Part shown: positions 33,625-47,110 of the stretch, in pieces
How the letters are laid out: each line of letters begins with the position of its first letter
Position numbering within the stretch: the stretch's first letter is position 1
Assembly (NCBI RefSeq): GCF_016801865.2
Contig: NC_068938.1
Coordinates: 197,117,077 to 197,181,076 of the forward strand
Direction: 5' to 3'
Length of the DNA stretch: 64,000 nucleotides
From: Culex pipiens pallens
Taxonomy: Eukaryota > Arthropoda > Insecta > Diptera > Culicidae
The notes under the pieces: generated by a model
The model's database searches: none
What the model was told of the DNA's origin: nothing
The model's input: the letters and a program-made list of their open reading frames with translations, nothing else
Program-made: the position numbers and the translations under genes

Positions 33625-36580
33625 AAAAAACTTCTTATATTTATAATAAAAAACATCTTATATTTGTAATGCATGCTAATCACTTCTTACCCAAGTATTA
33701 AATATCATAACTCAAAAAAATATGAAGGGTCCACAAATCACCAACCGCCGAAAAAAGTAACGAGATACATGATTTTTAAATTGAAATATATCACTGTTTT
33801 TGGAATTCGGAAAAAAAGTCACTGGCAGTATAATTCATCCAACAAATAATCAACGATTAAACAAATCTATTACTTGGAACTCTACATGCGCATTTTGTTT
33901 TTGAGTTGAGTACAAACAAATCAAAGTTTTGCATTTAAAATAATTGAAACTGGAAAAAATATAAATAAAAAATGCAACTAATTTTGAAATAATCATTGAA
34001 TATGTAAAATATCTTAATGTTTACTATTTCTCTACTAATATCTGAGAATGTTGATCGTTAAGCAAACTTTTTTGATATCGTAAATCATCGTTGAACAAAT
34101 TTCAAGATTTCAGTACCAAAAAGGGCTTAATTTAGAAAATGTATCGAAGAATGATGGGATATCAATTTATTTTTCAATATTTTCAAAAAAATCAAAATAT
34201 TATTCAACCGGTAAGAATTTTTCCATACTGTATGTCCCACGCCAATATGATGGAAGGTGATTATCATTGCAAATCAATGTAGCTAAAAAATATCTTCTTG
34301 GAAAGGTAGCTTAAGGGGTCCTTTTGAAATATCCGTGAACTAGAAAATATTTTACCTGCGAATTTTAGTTTTTTTATCCAATTTTAAGTTTTACATATAT
34401 TTTGATGGAGCCGCACGATTATTCATAAAGTTTCGGTTTAGGTGAAGATTCAATAAGTATCGCCTCCTTTTATATGTATAGAAAATTTTAAAATTAATAT
34501 AAATCAAAATTCCTAAGCAATATATTTTATAGGTCACGGATATTTGAAAAGGACCTTTTAAGCGTCATTTTCATAAATACAATTTTTAGATACATTAATT
34601 TGCAATAATAATCTTCTTCAGCCATGGGGTGATGTCCTTGCACGTCTTAAAAAAATCAAATGAGCTTCGAAAAAAAGTTTCTTTTAAAATTGTAATCAAA
34701 AAAACATGGTGACTATGATAGTCACTGTGTTTCTTAAAAATTTCAGCTAGAAAGTGAGCAAATTGAATTTATATGTAAAATCGATCACTAGGGACAGGTT
34801 TCTTTTTATGATTCATTCAAAAACTAACAATTTAATATTTAAATTTATTAGCTTTAAATAAAATGAATGTGAGTTTAAGGTTAAGTAAATAAATCCTAAT
34901 TTACTTACAAAAATATTCTTTGGAAAACGCCTTCAAAACTGAAGATATTTTTTGATTTCTGTTTCAACATCGTAGAAAACTTGTAACCTTTTTTTCCGTT
35001 TTGTGATGAGAACTTATTTTCCTTGAGAAAAAAAATCCGTAACCATTTGGTAGCCATGTTTGTTTTAGAAAAACATTCAAACCTTGTTCAGAACCCCCAA
35101 CCCCTCTCCCTCCTTAGAACGTGACATACTTTATGGATGACGCCTTATCTATTGCCTGGAATTTTCAAAACAGTCTAAGCTGTCAAAATGCTTGTGCGCC
35201 CTTTTCAAATATTGCCCCTAGATATCTCAGGATTGATGTAGTTTTGCTCAAGCTTTCTAAATAATCAACATTGTATCTTTCCGCAGCCGGCTGCCAAAGA
35301 TTCATAAAATTTCAACCGATAACACATTGCTCATGGTCGCATGGTGAATCCTGACCTCATACCCATCTTACTAACCCCTCAAAGCTAATGTTATACTTTA
35401 ACGAAGTATAACATTAGTTACCACTGGTCGTGGCCGGCGCCGTGATTGATCAGCATGATAGGCGCCTTTGAGAGTTGCGAAGTGGTGATGGTTGGTCTTA
35501 CTTTTCATCTGGGGTTTATGGAGCAATTTTTGGAAAAACTCGACACGGAAAAATTAATCACATGTAAACTCAGTTGATATAAACTTGAGATTTGGCTTAA
35601 ATGGTTGAATCGCACGTAAAGTCTTGATCTTGTTTTTACGTATAAATTATTTCAAATTTACATCGAATTGCATTTAAATTTTAATGTCGTGCAAAAGTGT
35701 TACATCAAAAATGATGTAACATTCGGAAATATTTTTTGTGTGCTTGCTAATATCTTTCAGCTAAAATTTCTATTCAACAATACGTTTACGTCGCTTTACC
35801 GAAATTTATATAAATTCGCATAATCGAATCACAAAAAAAACTTTTTTTCTATGTCTTATATTTGATGGATGAGCTTAAGCATAACCCATACACTACTTTA
35901 AAAAAAATTAGAATTTTCAAATCGAGGATGGCGGACAAAATGGCGGTAATGAAATATAGAAAAATGCATTTTTTTAACTTAATAGGCAATCAACCATTCA
36001 AATTTGACTAAAATATGGTCGCAGAACTCGAATTTGAAGAAAAAGGAAAAAAAAAACACGATAATTGTTTTTTTTTGTCATGATTTCAATTTGGATAATC
36101 GAACTTCGGATAATCGAGTCTGGACTGTACAATAATTTTTAAATTTTTTTTTTCTTTTTGTACTTTTTGTACACAAAAATGGCTTTAACTTTTCTTAGAC
36201 TCGATGTAATAGTAATGGCTTTTTAGCAAATTTATTCAAGACGATATTAGCTACAAATGCGAATAGTTTTGACGAACAGGAATAAAATTGTTTTTTCAGA
36301 AGAATTTGAAAAAATGGGAAAACCAAATTTTGATGCTGTTATTGAAACTAACGACCGAGATAAACATTTTCCATGGTGTAGGATATTAAAGGCATGTTAA
36401 GGGAACTCCAATCTGATGTTTTGTTGAAATAACAACTGAAAACAGCTTAATTTCAGCGATTTGATACATTTTCGAAATTTATGCTTAAATATATTGATAA
36501 AAAAAAACTCCGATAGCCTTTTATTATGATCAATTTTGTTGTCACTTTGTAGGCTCTAATGTTTTTTCTCTAACAATAAG
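33625..36580. other. stretch without recognised gene
   Basis: AT-rich spacer between two paralogues. It holds a 14-bp-arm hairpin at 35385-35417, an inverted copy of a 22.2 kb segment near 35280-35370, and otherwise no recognised feature. Confidence 0.5.
35385..35417. other. short perfect hairpin
   Basis: CTAATGTTATACTT, loop TAACG, AAGTATAACATTAG: 14 paired bases. Isolated, with no T run after it. Confidence 0.6.
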
Positions 36581-36586
36581 TTAAGT

Positions 36587-37249
36587 TTAGTACAATTGCC
36601 AGCGAATTACCAATGTCGTAACAATTACAATCCAAATCCCAAACTTGTTTGCAGGTTCTCTGGATCCAGATCTTGAACGCCTTTTGCTTTGTCTACCATC
36701 CTTTCTCACAATTGCATGTAATCCGAGCTTGCCACCTTCAGCCTGATTTTGCAGTTCGGGGTCCGCATCAAAGTCGCTCATTCTGAATCGCAAGTCGAAC
36801 CCAACAGCAATGGTCATGCTAAAGGTACAGTTGCTGCTGACGGGCGGCTCGCATTCTGTTAGTCCTTTCATCTTCATAAACGAATATCTTCCCTCTGCAT
36901 TACAGGCCTCAATCCAGAGTATATTAGTACCCAGGCTGCCAAAGGAACTATACCTCGTACTTTCGGCAGTCAATAGTTCCAGAGAATCGCGTGACTCCTC
37001 GGCACAGCCCATGGTAATGTTCCAAACGTTGTCACTTTGAGTTGCGGTGAAGTTTACACAAGCAAAGGTGCTGTTTAATGCATTGAATAACTGCAAAACA
37101 TGTCCGATACCTTCGGTGTAATTTATTGAGTAAAAGTTGGAGTTGCCAATCGGTCTCAAGCACGAAAATGTCTTTATAGTTGAAATTGATGAAAAACTCA
37201 AAACTGTACATATGACAAACACGAAGAAACATCTGCTGTGAGATTCCAT
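36587..37249 (-). CDS. unrecognised secreted or membrane-anchored protein, intact copy (220 aa)
   Basis: Paralogue of the 32.1 kb gene, and the one nearest the drk exon. The ATG at 37249 begins MESHSRCFFVFVICTVLSF, a strong signal-peptide-like start. Six cysteines align with those of the neighbour (in FSC, FAC, MGC, EAC, TEC, SNC). It keeps DNVWNIT, YSSFG and WIEAC, and has a second glycosylation site at NCT. A long basic segment (RKDGRQSKRRSRSGSR) precedes a C-terminal hydrophobic stretch (IWIVIVTTLVI). The region between SNC and the basic segment diverges most from the neighbour. Upstream in-frame non-ATG codons are ignored because the paralogues agree on this start. Family and function unknown. 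Confidence 0.7.
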   Translation of the reverse strand: MESHSRCFFVFVICTVLSFSSISTIKTFSCLRPIGNSNFYSINYTEGIGHVLQLFNALNSTFACVNFTATQSDNVWNITMGCAEESRDSLELLTAESTRYSSFGSLGTNILWIEACNAEGRYSFMKMKGLTECEPPVSSNCTFSMTIAVGFDLRFRMSDFDADPELQNQAEGGKLGLHAIVRKDGRQSKRRSRSGSREPANKFGIWIVIVTTLVIRWQLY

Positions 37250-37364
37250 TCTGCTCAGACGATAAAACTCTAATGGTATGTTGGACAATCTTGTCAACAC
37301 GATTTATTACAAATCAATTCAAACGATTTACTTGACCAGGTAAATAGATTGATTATAGGTTAAT

Positions 37365-37985
37365 TCTATAGGTAAATTTGGAATGTTGAAAATTTGGTAG
37401 GTTGAATATTACCTCTTTTTTGAGTAATATTACACAAAAAATGTGTAAAAATGTGAACCTGATGAATATTCATCAAAAACTGATGAAATTTCATCATTTC
37501 TGGGGTAAAATTTCCATTTCCTGATGAATATTACCATCATTTTTTTTTCTGTGTACAACAATGAAAAAATTATAGGGTGGATGCTGATATTTTTAATTGG
37601 GTCCTAAAATGAAGCTTGGATTGCTGATATTATTGTTTACAGCGATAAAACTTATTTTTCTAAGTACAATGACCCTTTGTACGACCACAAAGAGTTTGAA
37701 ATGGATTTTTAAATCAATTTGGAAACATTAACCTCGCGGTCCTTCTTGACAAAAAAGTTCCTACTTGACAGCTCGTTACACAGAAAAAAAGTTGAATTTT
37801 GGAATATTAAAAATTTGGTAGGTTGAATATTAACTCTATTTTTGAGTAATATTACATAAAAAATGTGTAAAAATGTGAACCAGATAAACATTCATCAAAA
37901 ACTGATGAAAATTCATCATAATCATTTTTTTTTGCTACAAAATATGTCACCATTTCCAGATGAACATTACCATCATTTTTGTGTA
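37365..37985. mobile_element. two diverged CACAGAAAAAA-family MITEs
   Basis: Segments at 37365-37556 and 37781-37985 share TTTGGTAGGTTGAATATTA, AATATTACA and AACTGATGAA. Both end in ATCATTTTT-type tracts, and the first ends TTTTTCTGTGT. Related to the copies at 31.5 and 57.4 kb. Confidence 0.65.
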
Positions 37986-38083
37986 GTTGATCCATCGAAA
38001 AAATGTTGTCTTGTCAATATTTTTTTGCATTAAAATAAAAAAAAAAGTTATCAGAAATGGTTTTTAATCGTGTTTTTTACCGT

Positions 38084-38529
38084 CCCGGGCAGACGGTAAT
38101 AACAAAATTCATGCCATTTCAATAACAAATACTGTTAAAATAACAAAAAGTGTTATGGAATCTTCTTGAAAAATCAATGTTTGCATAAGAGTTGAATAAC
38201 AGTTTATGTTATCATAACAAAATTTGTTATTGGTCTGATATTGGTTGAAAGCCAAAACAACTTGGGAATAACATTTTTTGTTAAGGAAGAATACCGCCAA
38301 CTGTTATTGGGATGATCGGATTAGTTGTTAAAATAACAAAAAATAATAACAAAGATTTGTTCGAAGAATAACTTAAAATGTTATTAGTCTGTTATTACAA
38401 TAACAATTCAATAACAAAAAAATCATAACGTCGAATAACAAAACTTGTTATAAATAACATAGTATGTTATTGGACTAGTATTTACAAATGACAAAAAAAA
38501 TATTCCCAAGGTATTGCCGTCTGCTCGGG
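38084..38529 (-). mobile_element. full-length ~446 bp MITE
   Basis: CCCGGGCAGACGGTAATAAC to GCCGTCTGCTCGGG. Reverse orientation relative to the next copy, from which it is separated by only 54 bp. Confidence 0.92.
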
Positions 38530-38583
38530 GTTGTACATAATAATTAGGGTTAGTGAAATTTCACGATTTCGTGGACAGCGTGA

Positions 38584-39030
38584 CCCGAGCAGACGGAAAT
38601 AACTTGGGAATAACATTTTTTGATATTTGAAAATACTAGGCCAATAACATTTTACGTTATTTATAACAAGATTTGTTATTCGTCGTTATGATTTTTTTGT
38701 TATTGGAATGTTATTGTAATAACAGACTAATAACATTTTTAGTTATTCTTCGAACAAATCTTTGTTATTATTTTTTGTTATTTTAACAACTAATCCGATC
38801 ATCCCAATAACAGTTGGAGTTATTCTTCCATAACAAAAAATGTTATTCCAAAGTTGTTTTGGCTTTCAACCAATACCAGACCAATAACAAATTTTGTTAT
38901 GATAACATAAACCGTTATTAAACCATTGTGCAGAAATGGACTTTTCAGGAAGATTCCATAACACTTTTTGTTATTTTAACAGAATTTGTTATTGAAATGG
39001 CATGAATTTTGTTATTACCGTCTGCCCGGG
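38584..39030 (+). mobile_element. full-length ~447 bp MITE
   Basis: CCCGAGCAGACGGAAATAAC to GTTATTACCGTCTGCCCGGG. Forms an inverted pair with 38084-38529. Confidence 0.92.
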
Positions 39031-40980
39031 TCGAAATCCGTGAAATTTGGCTTTTTCGGCGAAATCCCGTGAAATTTTATGCTTGTCTGAAACTGTAACG
39101 ATTTTACTCAAAATGATTTATCAAACTCAAATAAGAATAAAAATAATCTTATGAAAGACTGTAGAATTAACGAGTGAATACCCTTGTTTAATTACTAATA
39201 TAGGGTTAGTGATTTTTGCCGATTTCGAGAACGGCGTAAATGTGAAATTTATCAATTTTCTCAAATATTTTTTTTTAAATAACAACATAATACATATTTC
39301 ATCCATACATACTATTTAAAATTTTTTTATTGGTTTACTGTTGAAAAGCTTGATATGAACCATTCAAAGAATTGTTCAAATTTTTGTTTTTATGTTTGGA
39401 AATCAACTAAATTTAGTAATTTGTGATTTGTAATTTATTGGAAATGATAACCTGTTGGTATAACACTTTGTATCAGATTAAGGAAGGACGTTGTGATGGT
39501 TACTTTAGGTTAGTTTAATAATATTTTCATATGCTGTTATAAAACTTTCACTGCTATTTTATTTGAAAGGTATAGTTACATAAGAATTGAAAGAATCAAG
39601 CTTTGTTTTATTCAAATTAAAATGAAGGGTATTTTTTATCTTTGAAATCAACTTTTAAAAATATTTAAATATATAATTTTTTTATTAAAAAAATAGTTTA
39701 ATAAATGAGAATACGCATGCTCTACATTTTGTTTCAAAATATATATAGAGCCCATCCATAAACCAGGCGGAATCTTTTTGGAAAATTATGAGATTTTTTT
39801 TGTGTCTGGTTCAAATTTATTGAAATTGTTTTTAGTTTATTTAAATAATATATAATGAAGCATAACAAGCAGTTTCTGCGATTTAAACATAAGATTTTCA
39901 GAGTTATTTTAACATTTTTCACGTTCCGCGAAATTTGCGTGAAATTTGGTGTTTTGAAATTGAGGTCCCCGTGAAATTTGCAATTTTTGAGCGTGAAAAA
40001 TCACTAAGCCTAATAATAATTGACATAGAGCTTTAGTACCCAATTGCATTTCTACAGTTCAGACTTGATTGGTGATGAAATATTGAAAAGATACATTTCG
40101 TATTTAATAGGACATCAACTATTCATTTTTGACTAGTTTGGGGTCGTACAATTCGACACGTATTTTTTTGTTAATGATTCGATTATGCTAAGTCTTATAC
40201 AAACCTTCGAATAATCAAACTTCGGAAAATTGAGTTTGGATTGTATATAAATGTGAGCAAGGCATAAAGTGGGATCGTTTTTATCGTTTTATGATTCTGA
40301 GAGTTTATTTGGAAATTGAACTCTTTTTGCTAAGTTGCACAGTGGTAATAATATTTAGTGACCAACCCTGCTTCTGTTTTTGTTCGAGAACGTTGCTTTT
40401 GCAACATAGGTATGACTCATATAGAGATTTATCCAGAATTATCTGTGTGCTGGCACCAAGAAGATTGCACAGCAACAAATTAAAATATTATGTCATGATT
40501 TTTTTTTCTTAGGTTTATTGAGTAGTTTTGTTGCTAAGTAGATTTGGTCAAACTAAAATCAATTCTTATTTCTTTTTCACCCCTAATACCAGCGATTTTT
40601 CTACCTGTGTCCAACGGTTTATGCAAATATCCGATACACTGGTGGAATCCCCTCGCGGTAAGCGCACATAAACGAACACCGCGGCGAAGAAATGATTCAA
40701 TTCTACGAATTTTTCCCGCCAAAGCCGTCGCACCTCACCGTCACTGTTAATCGGCCATGAACCCCTCTCCTCCGGCACTAACCCGCTCGGATGATGAGTC
40801 GCATGACCGTTGACGTACGACTGCTAGCGGTACGGTCAATTGCGTTGAAAAAGATTTATATCGAAAATTGAACCTTTTTTTGAAGTTTTGATTTTTTAAA
40901 AGTAACCGAGTGTAAGCGGATGATTCATTGATTCGCCACACTTGACTCAACCGGTCGCTGCTTTTCACTCGATTCACTCT
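39031..40980. other. stretch without recognised gene
   Basis: AT-rich to about 40.3 kb, with a weak match at 39750 to the CCATCCATAAACCA MITE end. 40.55-40.95 kb is more GC-balanced and unique-looking, but overlapping frames on both strands show no recognised domain. Confidence 0.5.
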
Positions 40981-40985
40981 CTGTA

Positions 40986-41168
40986 CACGGAGAAAAAAAG
41001 GTTCCCAAAATCGTGAACAAGCGTTCATGAAAATGGGAACCACGAACAAAGTGTTCAAATCCCATGGTACGTTTTTGGAAATCGTACCATGGGATTTGAA
41101 CACTTTGTTCGTGGTTCCCATTTTCATGAACGCTTTTTCACGATTTTGGGAACTCTTTTTTCTCCGTG
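40986..41168. mobile_element. 183-bp hairpin MITE flanked by TA
   Basis: CACGGAGAAAAAAAGGTTCC to the complementary CTCCGTG. The two ~85-bp arms are almost identical (both include CATGAAAATGGGAACCACGA or its complement) around a ~15-bp loop near 41077. TA lies on both sides. A solo arm is at 29803-29896. Confidence 0.88.
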
Positions 41169-41960
41169 TAGTGACGGCTGAAGGGGAAGTTGTAGATTGG
41201 AAAATGAACGCTTGTGTGATGTACAATGTTCAGACCATGGTAAACAATCTCTATAGTGAAGAGATGCATCCAGCGGAAACTATACAAGCCGCAAGTGGGT
41301 TTCAGTGCGATCTAGTTGTTCACTGTGAAGATCGGTTTCTGGTATGTTTGGAAGGGGGAGGTTTACTCTTATTGTCGTCACTGATTTATTAAGTTATAAA
41401 GCAAACAGAGGATGAATCACCACTTCGAAATGCGTTTGCTCTCAATAGTGCTCAAGTTTTCAGCTACCTTATAATCATGCTGCGATCAATTATCCCACAA
41501 ACGAAACAGCTTTAGGCTGAATTTATTACTGCCATTAAAAAGCGCAAACTCCATTCATGAGGCTCAACTTAACGAGCTTTAAAGAGACCCATCAAAACAA
41601 GAAATTTGTATTCTTTCTCTTGCTTCAATCTTTACGTACGAATTGTTCATCCGGTGGAGCACTTTCCCCGGAGGAGGAGGAGGAATAGACCAAAGTTGTT
41701 AATGAAAGCCACTGTAGTGAGTAGAACGAGAGTGGTGGTTCTTTATTCGCATCAGCATCGTTCAATAGTCTAAACAATATCAAAGTTGGTTTCTGACGTA
41801 AGAGAAGTCATGGGCAATATGCAAAATATTTCCAAATTCCACCAAAAGATGGCGTTAAATGTGTCGGATTGTTGTCAAACGTGGGATTCTCAAGTAAAAT
41901 TTTATGACAAAACACTTTGTCGAAAACCGCAAAACGGTCCGAGTTATCCCTGACGAGTTA
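41169..41960. other. stretch without recognised gene
   Basis: A plus-strand frame stays open to 41390 (ends LLLLSSLIY) with GTATGT after CGGTTTCTG at 41341, but it is not similar to any protein I know. The rest is unique-looking, with a GGAGGAGGAGGAGG run near 41672. Confidence 0.4.
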
Positions 41961-41967
41961 TTCGCCT

Positions 41968-42269
41968 CGTTAGCAGACGGTGATTTTAGCGGATTGCAGA
42001 CTGGATTTCGTCATGTGATGTGATGATTGTCTAAGCCCAAGTTGCTTAGGAATTGATAAATGGGAATAGAACCAAATCCACTTGAACCAGATTCTCACCA
42101 CGGCGCACCAGGGACAAGGAAAAGGATTTGGAAGACGGAAAATGTTGATGCTCCACTTTTTAAGGGGACAAGGGAAAATCTCCATGGTGTCTCCAAGTAA
42201 GTTTCGCTTGGATTTTGGCGGTTTTTGCAAAGGTTGATGGTATAGGATACGCACTAAGCAAGCGTTGCA
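41968..42269. repeat. dispersed ~300 bp repeat (copy 2)
   Basis: Same orientation as 15285-15585, with the same limits (AGACGGTGATTTTAGCGGAT to AAGCAAGCGTTGC) and small indels. Confidence 0.7.
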
Positions 42270-42933
42270 ATTTTATTCAAGCGGTAAAACTTAATTCTCA
42301 AGGCAAACAATCGGTTGCTGCTGTAGGAACAGTTTTGTTTAGCTGGTTTTTTTTTGTTCATTAAAAAAATCGGTTTAATACCGATTTTTACACTTTTCAA
42401 AAAAAAATAATACTTCAAACCAGATTTTGCTTGTACATTAGGGTACCCAGAATATGGAACTTTTTTTCAAAACCTCGCTGAATATTGTTCCTTGACCTAT
42501 TTTAGGACTCTGCTCCAAATATAAGCAAAATCGGTCATCATTTACCTATTGATACTCATAGGTGAAGTTTGTAGGGGAAAAATCGAAAAAATGTAGGAAA
42601 AACACAAGTTTCTTGCGGTTTGGTCTGCACGGTGCACTACTTCCATCCAAATATTCCCAAAAGTGAGATTCTTATTGAAAATTTAATGCAATACACCCAA
42701 AGCTGTAAAACTAGATCCTGACAAGTTATTAGCGATTTAAAAAACGTCATTTTTGTATGAAAAACATTTTTTTTTTCACCACATTTAGACTCGGGTATCA
42801 ATGGGTTAATCTCATCCAATTTCGCACAAAATTTGCACAAATGCTTGAAATAACCCAAAAAACCGTTTTCCGCTTGGGCACCCTAATGAACATGCACTAT
42901 GGCTCAAAAGATGTTTTTTAAGTCCCATAAAAC

Positions 42934-44744
42934 TAGAGCGTCCAATTTCCCGTCCCGGAAAAAAAAATCCCGGGAATTCCCGGACAAAAATATTTCCCTA
43001 AATACAAGTGAAAGTATACATTTTCCTACTTTTTTATCACCAGTGTTTTAAAATTATACAAGAAAATAATTAAAGAACCTGATTTCATTATATTCATTTT
43101 CATCTACTGTTCATATTGAACTATTCAACTTGTCCGTAAATTTCATGTCAAGCTTTAATTCGATAATATTTATTTCTGAAGCATGCACAACTAGGAATAT
43201 TGTTTGCTTATATGTTGGGTAACAAAAATTACGCTATTATCCCACCGGAGGTCGCGTACGTGTACTTTGTACACAGTTTGTAAGGGCACTTGTAAGAAAG
43301 GCGAAAACACGCGACTTCCCGAAGGTTATGGAAGGAATATTAACTTTTTTTGTTTCGACAACTTTTTTTTAACGAAATATTGTGTTATATCATTTGCAAA
43401 TAACATATTCACCTCTTCCGGCCAAGATACAAATTGAGATTTGTTTAACATTTTTGTTTACGAAATTGGATGAAATCGAATTGAAAGAATTTAATTAAAA
43501 AAAAGGGTTGTTCGATAAGAATTTGTTTAAAAGTATTCGAAAAAGTTTGAAGTTATAAGTTTATTTAAGGCCGTGAGCGTAAGAGGGTTAAAAAAATCGT
43601 TTAATTTCAACCACTTTTACACTATGAAAATAACTTTAATCTAATTAATGTATTAGGCCATAAAGCCATATAACTAAAATCGAATCATAAATGGAACCAT
43701 GAAAAATCATTAAAAATAACTTCGTATTATATGAAATTTAGCTAACGGATGCAACCATATTTTAAAAACTCGCTTCAAATATTTTCAAACTTTGAGTTGT
43801 GATTTCATGAAAAAGTGTTTCAAGTTAAATAGTGCTAGAAATTAGATTTTTAAAACAAATTCAATGACAAATTCTATTTATGAAATGAAATTACTTGTTC
43901 TGGAATAAGTTATTTTGCATTTCCATTTTCTGGTCACTGAGACAAATTTAAAAGCAATTTTACTATTGAGGAGCATAGATTTTTACTGTACAAACACTTT
44001 GATTAAATGAAATACCTCTCAACAAAAAGTACTAATAATATCTTTTTTATTTCATACGATTTTAAATTTGAAATGTAATAAATTTTCTCAAGGTTGCATA
44101 ATTTTTTACAAGCAGTCAAGCCATTAATTGATCCTTAAGCTCATTTTGACCGTTAAAGTTGCTGTTCTACCCGATCAGACGGTAATAACTAAATCCATGC
44201 CATTTCAATAACAAATACTGTTAAAATAACAGAAAGTGTTATGGAATCTTCTTGAAAAATCATTTTTTGCATAAGGGTTAAATAACAGTTTATGTTATCA
44301 TAACAAAATTTGTTATTGGTCTGATGTTTGTTGAAAGCCAAAACAACTTTGGAATAACATTTTTTGTTATGAAAGAATACCGCCAACTGTTATTGGGATG
44401 ATCGGATTAGTTGTTAAAATAACAAAAAATAATAACAAAGATTTGTTCGAAGAATAACTTAAAATGTTATTAGTCTGTTATTACAATAACAATCCAATAA
44501 CAAAAAAATCATAACGACGAAAAACAAATCTTGTTATAAATAACATAAAATGTAGTATTTTCAAATATCAAAAAATGTTATTCGCAAGCTATTTCCGTCT
44601 GCTCGGTCAAACAATTCTGTTGCAAGATATTAAATCAGAAACAGGATCAAAAAATGTTTCATTAAAATTCAAATTTCCCGGGAAATTTGCTGAAAATTTC
44701 CAATTTCCCGGGAATTTTGTAACCCCGGAAAATTGGACGCTCTA
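42934..44744. mobile_element. hAT-type non-autonomous element (1.8 kb)
   Basis: TAGAGCGTCCAATTTCCCG at the left and GGAAAATTGGACGCTCTA at the right. Flanks CATAAAAC (42926-42933) and CATAAAAT (44745-44752) form an 8-bp target duplication with one mismatch, as for hAT elements. CCCGGGAATT motifs recur near both ends. No transposase frame survives. A 437-bp MITE sits inside near the right end. Confidence 0.8.
44170..44606 (-). mobile_element. ~440 bp MITE nested in hAT-type element
   Basis: CCCGATCAGACGGTAATAAC to TTTCCGTCTGCTCGG. Collinear with the 38084 copy, with a ~16-bp internal deletion near 44555. Confidence 0.9.
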
Positions 44745-44759
44745 CATAAAATATTCAAT

Positions 44760-46519
<1,760 letters not shown>

Positions 46520-47110
46520 GCAAATAAACGAAAAGACATATTAATACACAATTCGAGTTTTTCGTTGCAACCATTATTAATTTAAAGAGAAAAAAACGTG
46601 ACAGCGACTACTCTTGGAGATGATTTCACGAAATCGACGAAAAAGGCACCCCACACATCTAGGAATTGTTCAAGTAATATCTAAACACTAATCACTGCCT
46701 CACTGCGCGGCCAGTCAGTGAGAGAGAAATGTTTAAAAATAGCACCACACACTTTCACAATTCACGTTTTGTTTTCTTTGACTACTTGCAAAAATATCCC
46801 ACACAATTTTGAGTTCTAACTGACGAGACTCGTTTCAGCCGGTCAACCTCGAGACAACTAGAGACCTCTAGCGAGAATTGAAAAAGTGCTCCTTTAAAAA
46901 TTTGAGGCGAGTTGCGAATTTCACTCTCGTTCGAGTTGATCGCTCCGTAAGACCTGGATGTGTTTTATTTCGCGTATTATTTAAGTGATATGGGGTTTGA
47001 CGATCGGTGAGGGTCTCCTCTGCTCTGTGCGGTGAAAGAAGAGGAAACTCACAGCATGAATTTACAAACTTCACACGAATATATTTAGCAAGAAGAGCAC
47101 GAGAGGTATG
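46520..47110 (-). promoter_or_regulatory. drk: probable drk promoter / first-exon region
   Basis: Unique-looking sequence with an initiator match (minus-strand TCAGTT, with the A at 46821), a GAGAGAG motif near 46717 and several stress- or developmental-promoter-like GAG clusters. No clear TATA box at the expected distance. The exact start site cannot be fixed from sequence. Confidence 0.3.

Noticed and set aside
35385..35417. lox-like recombination site
   Set aside because: The arms (CTAATGTTATACTT) and 5-base loop do not match known lox or FRT sites. It is just a short palindrome.
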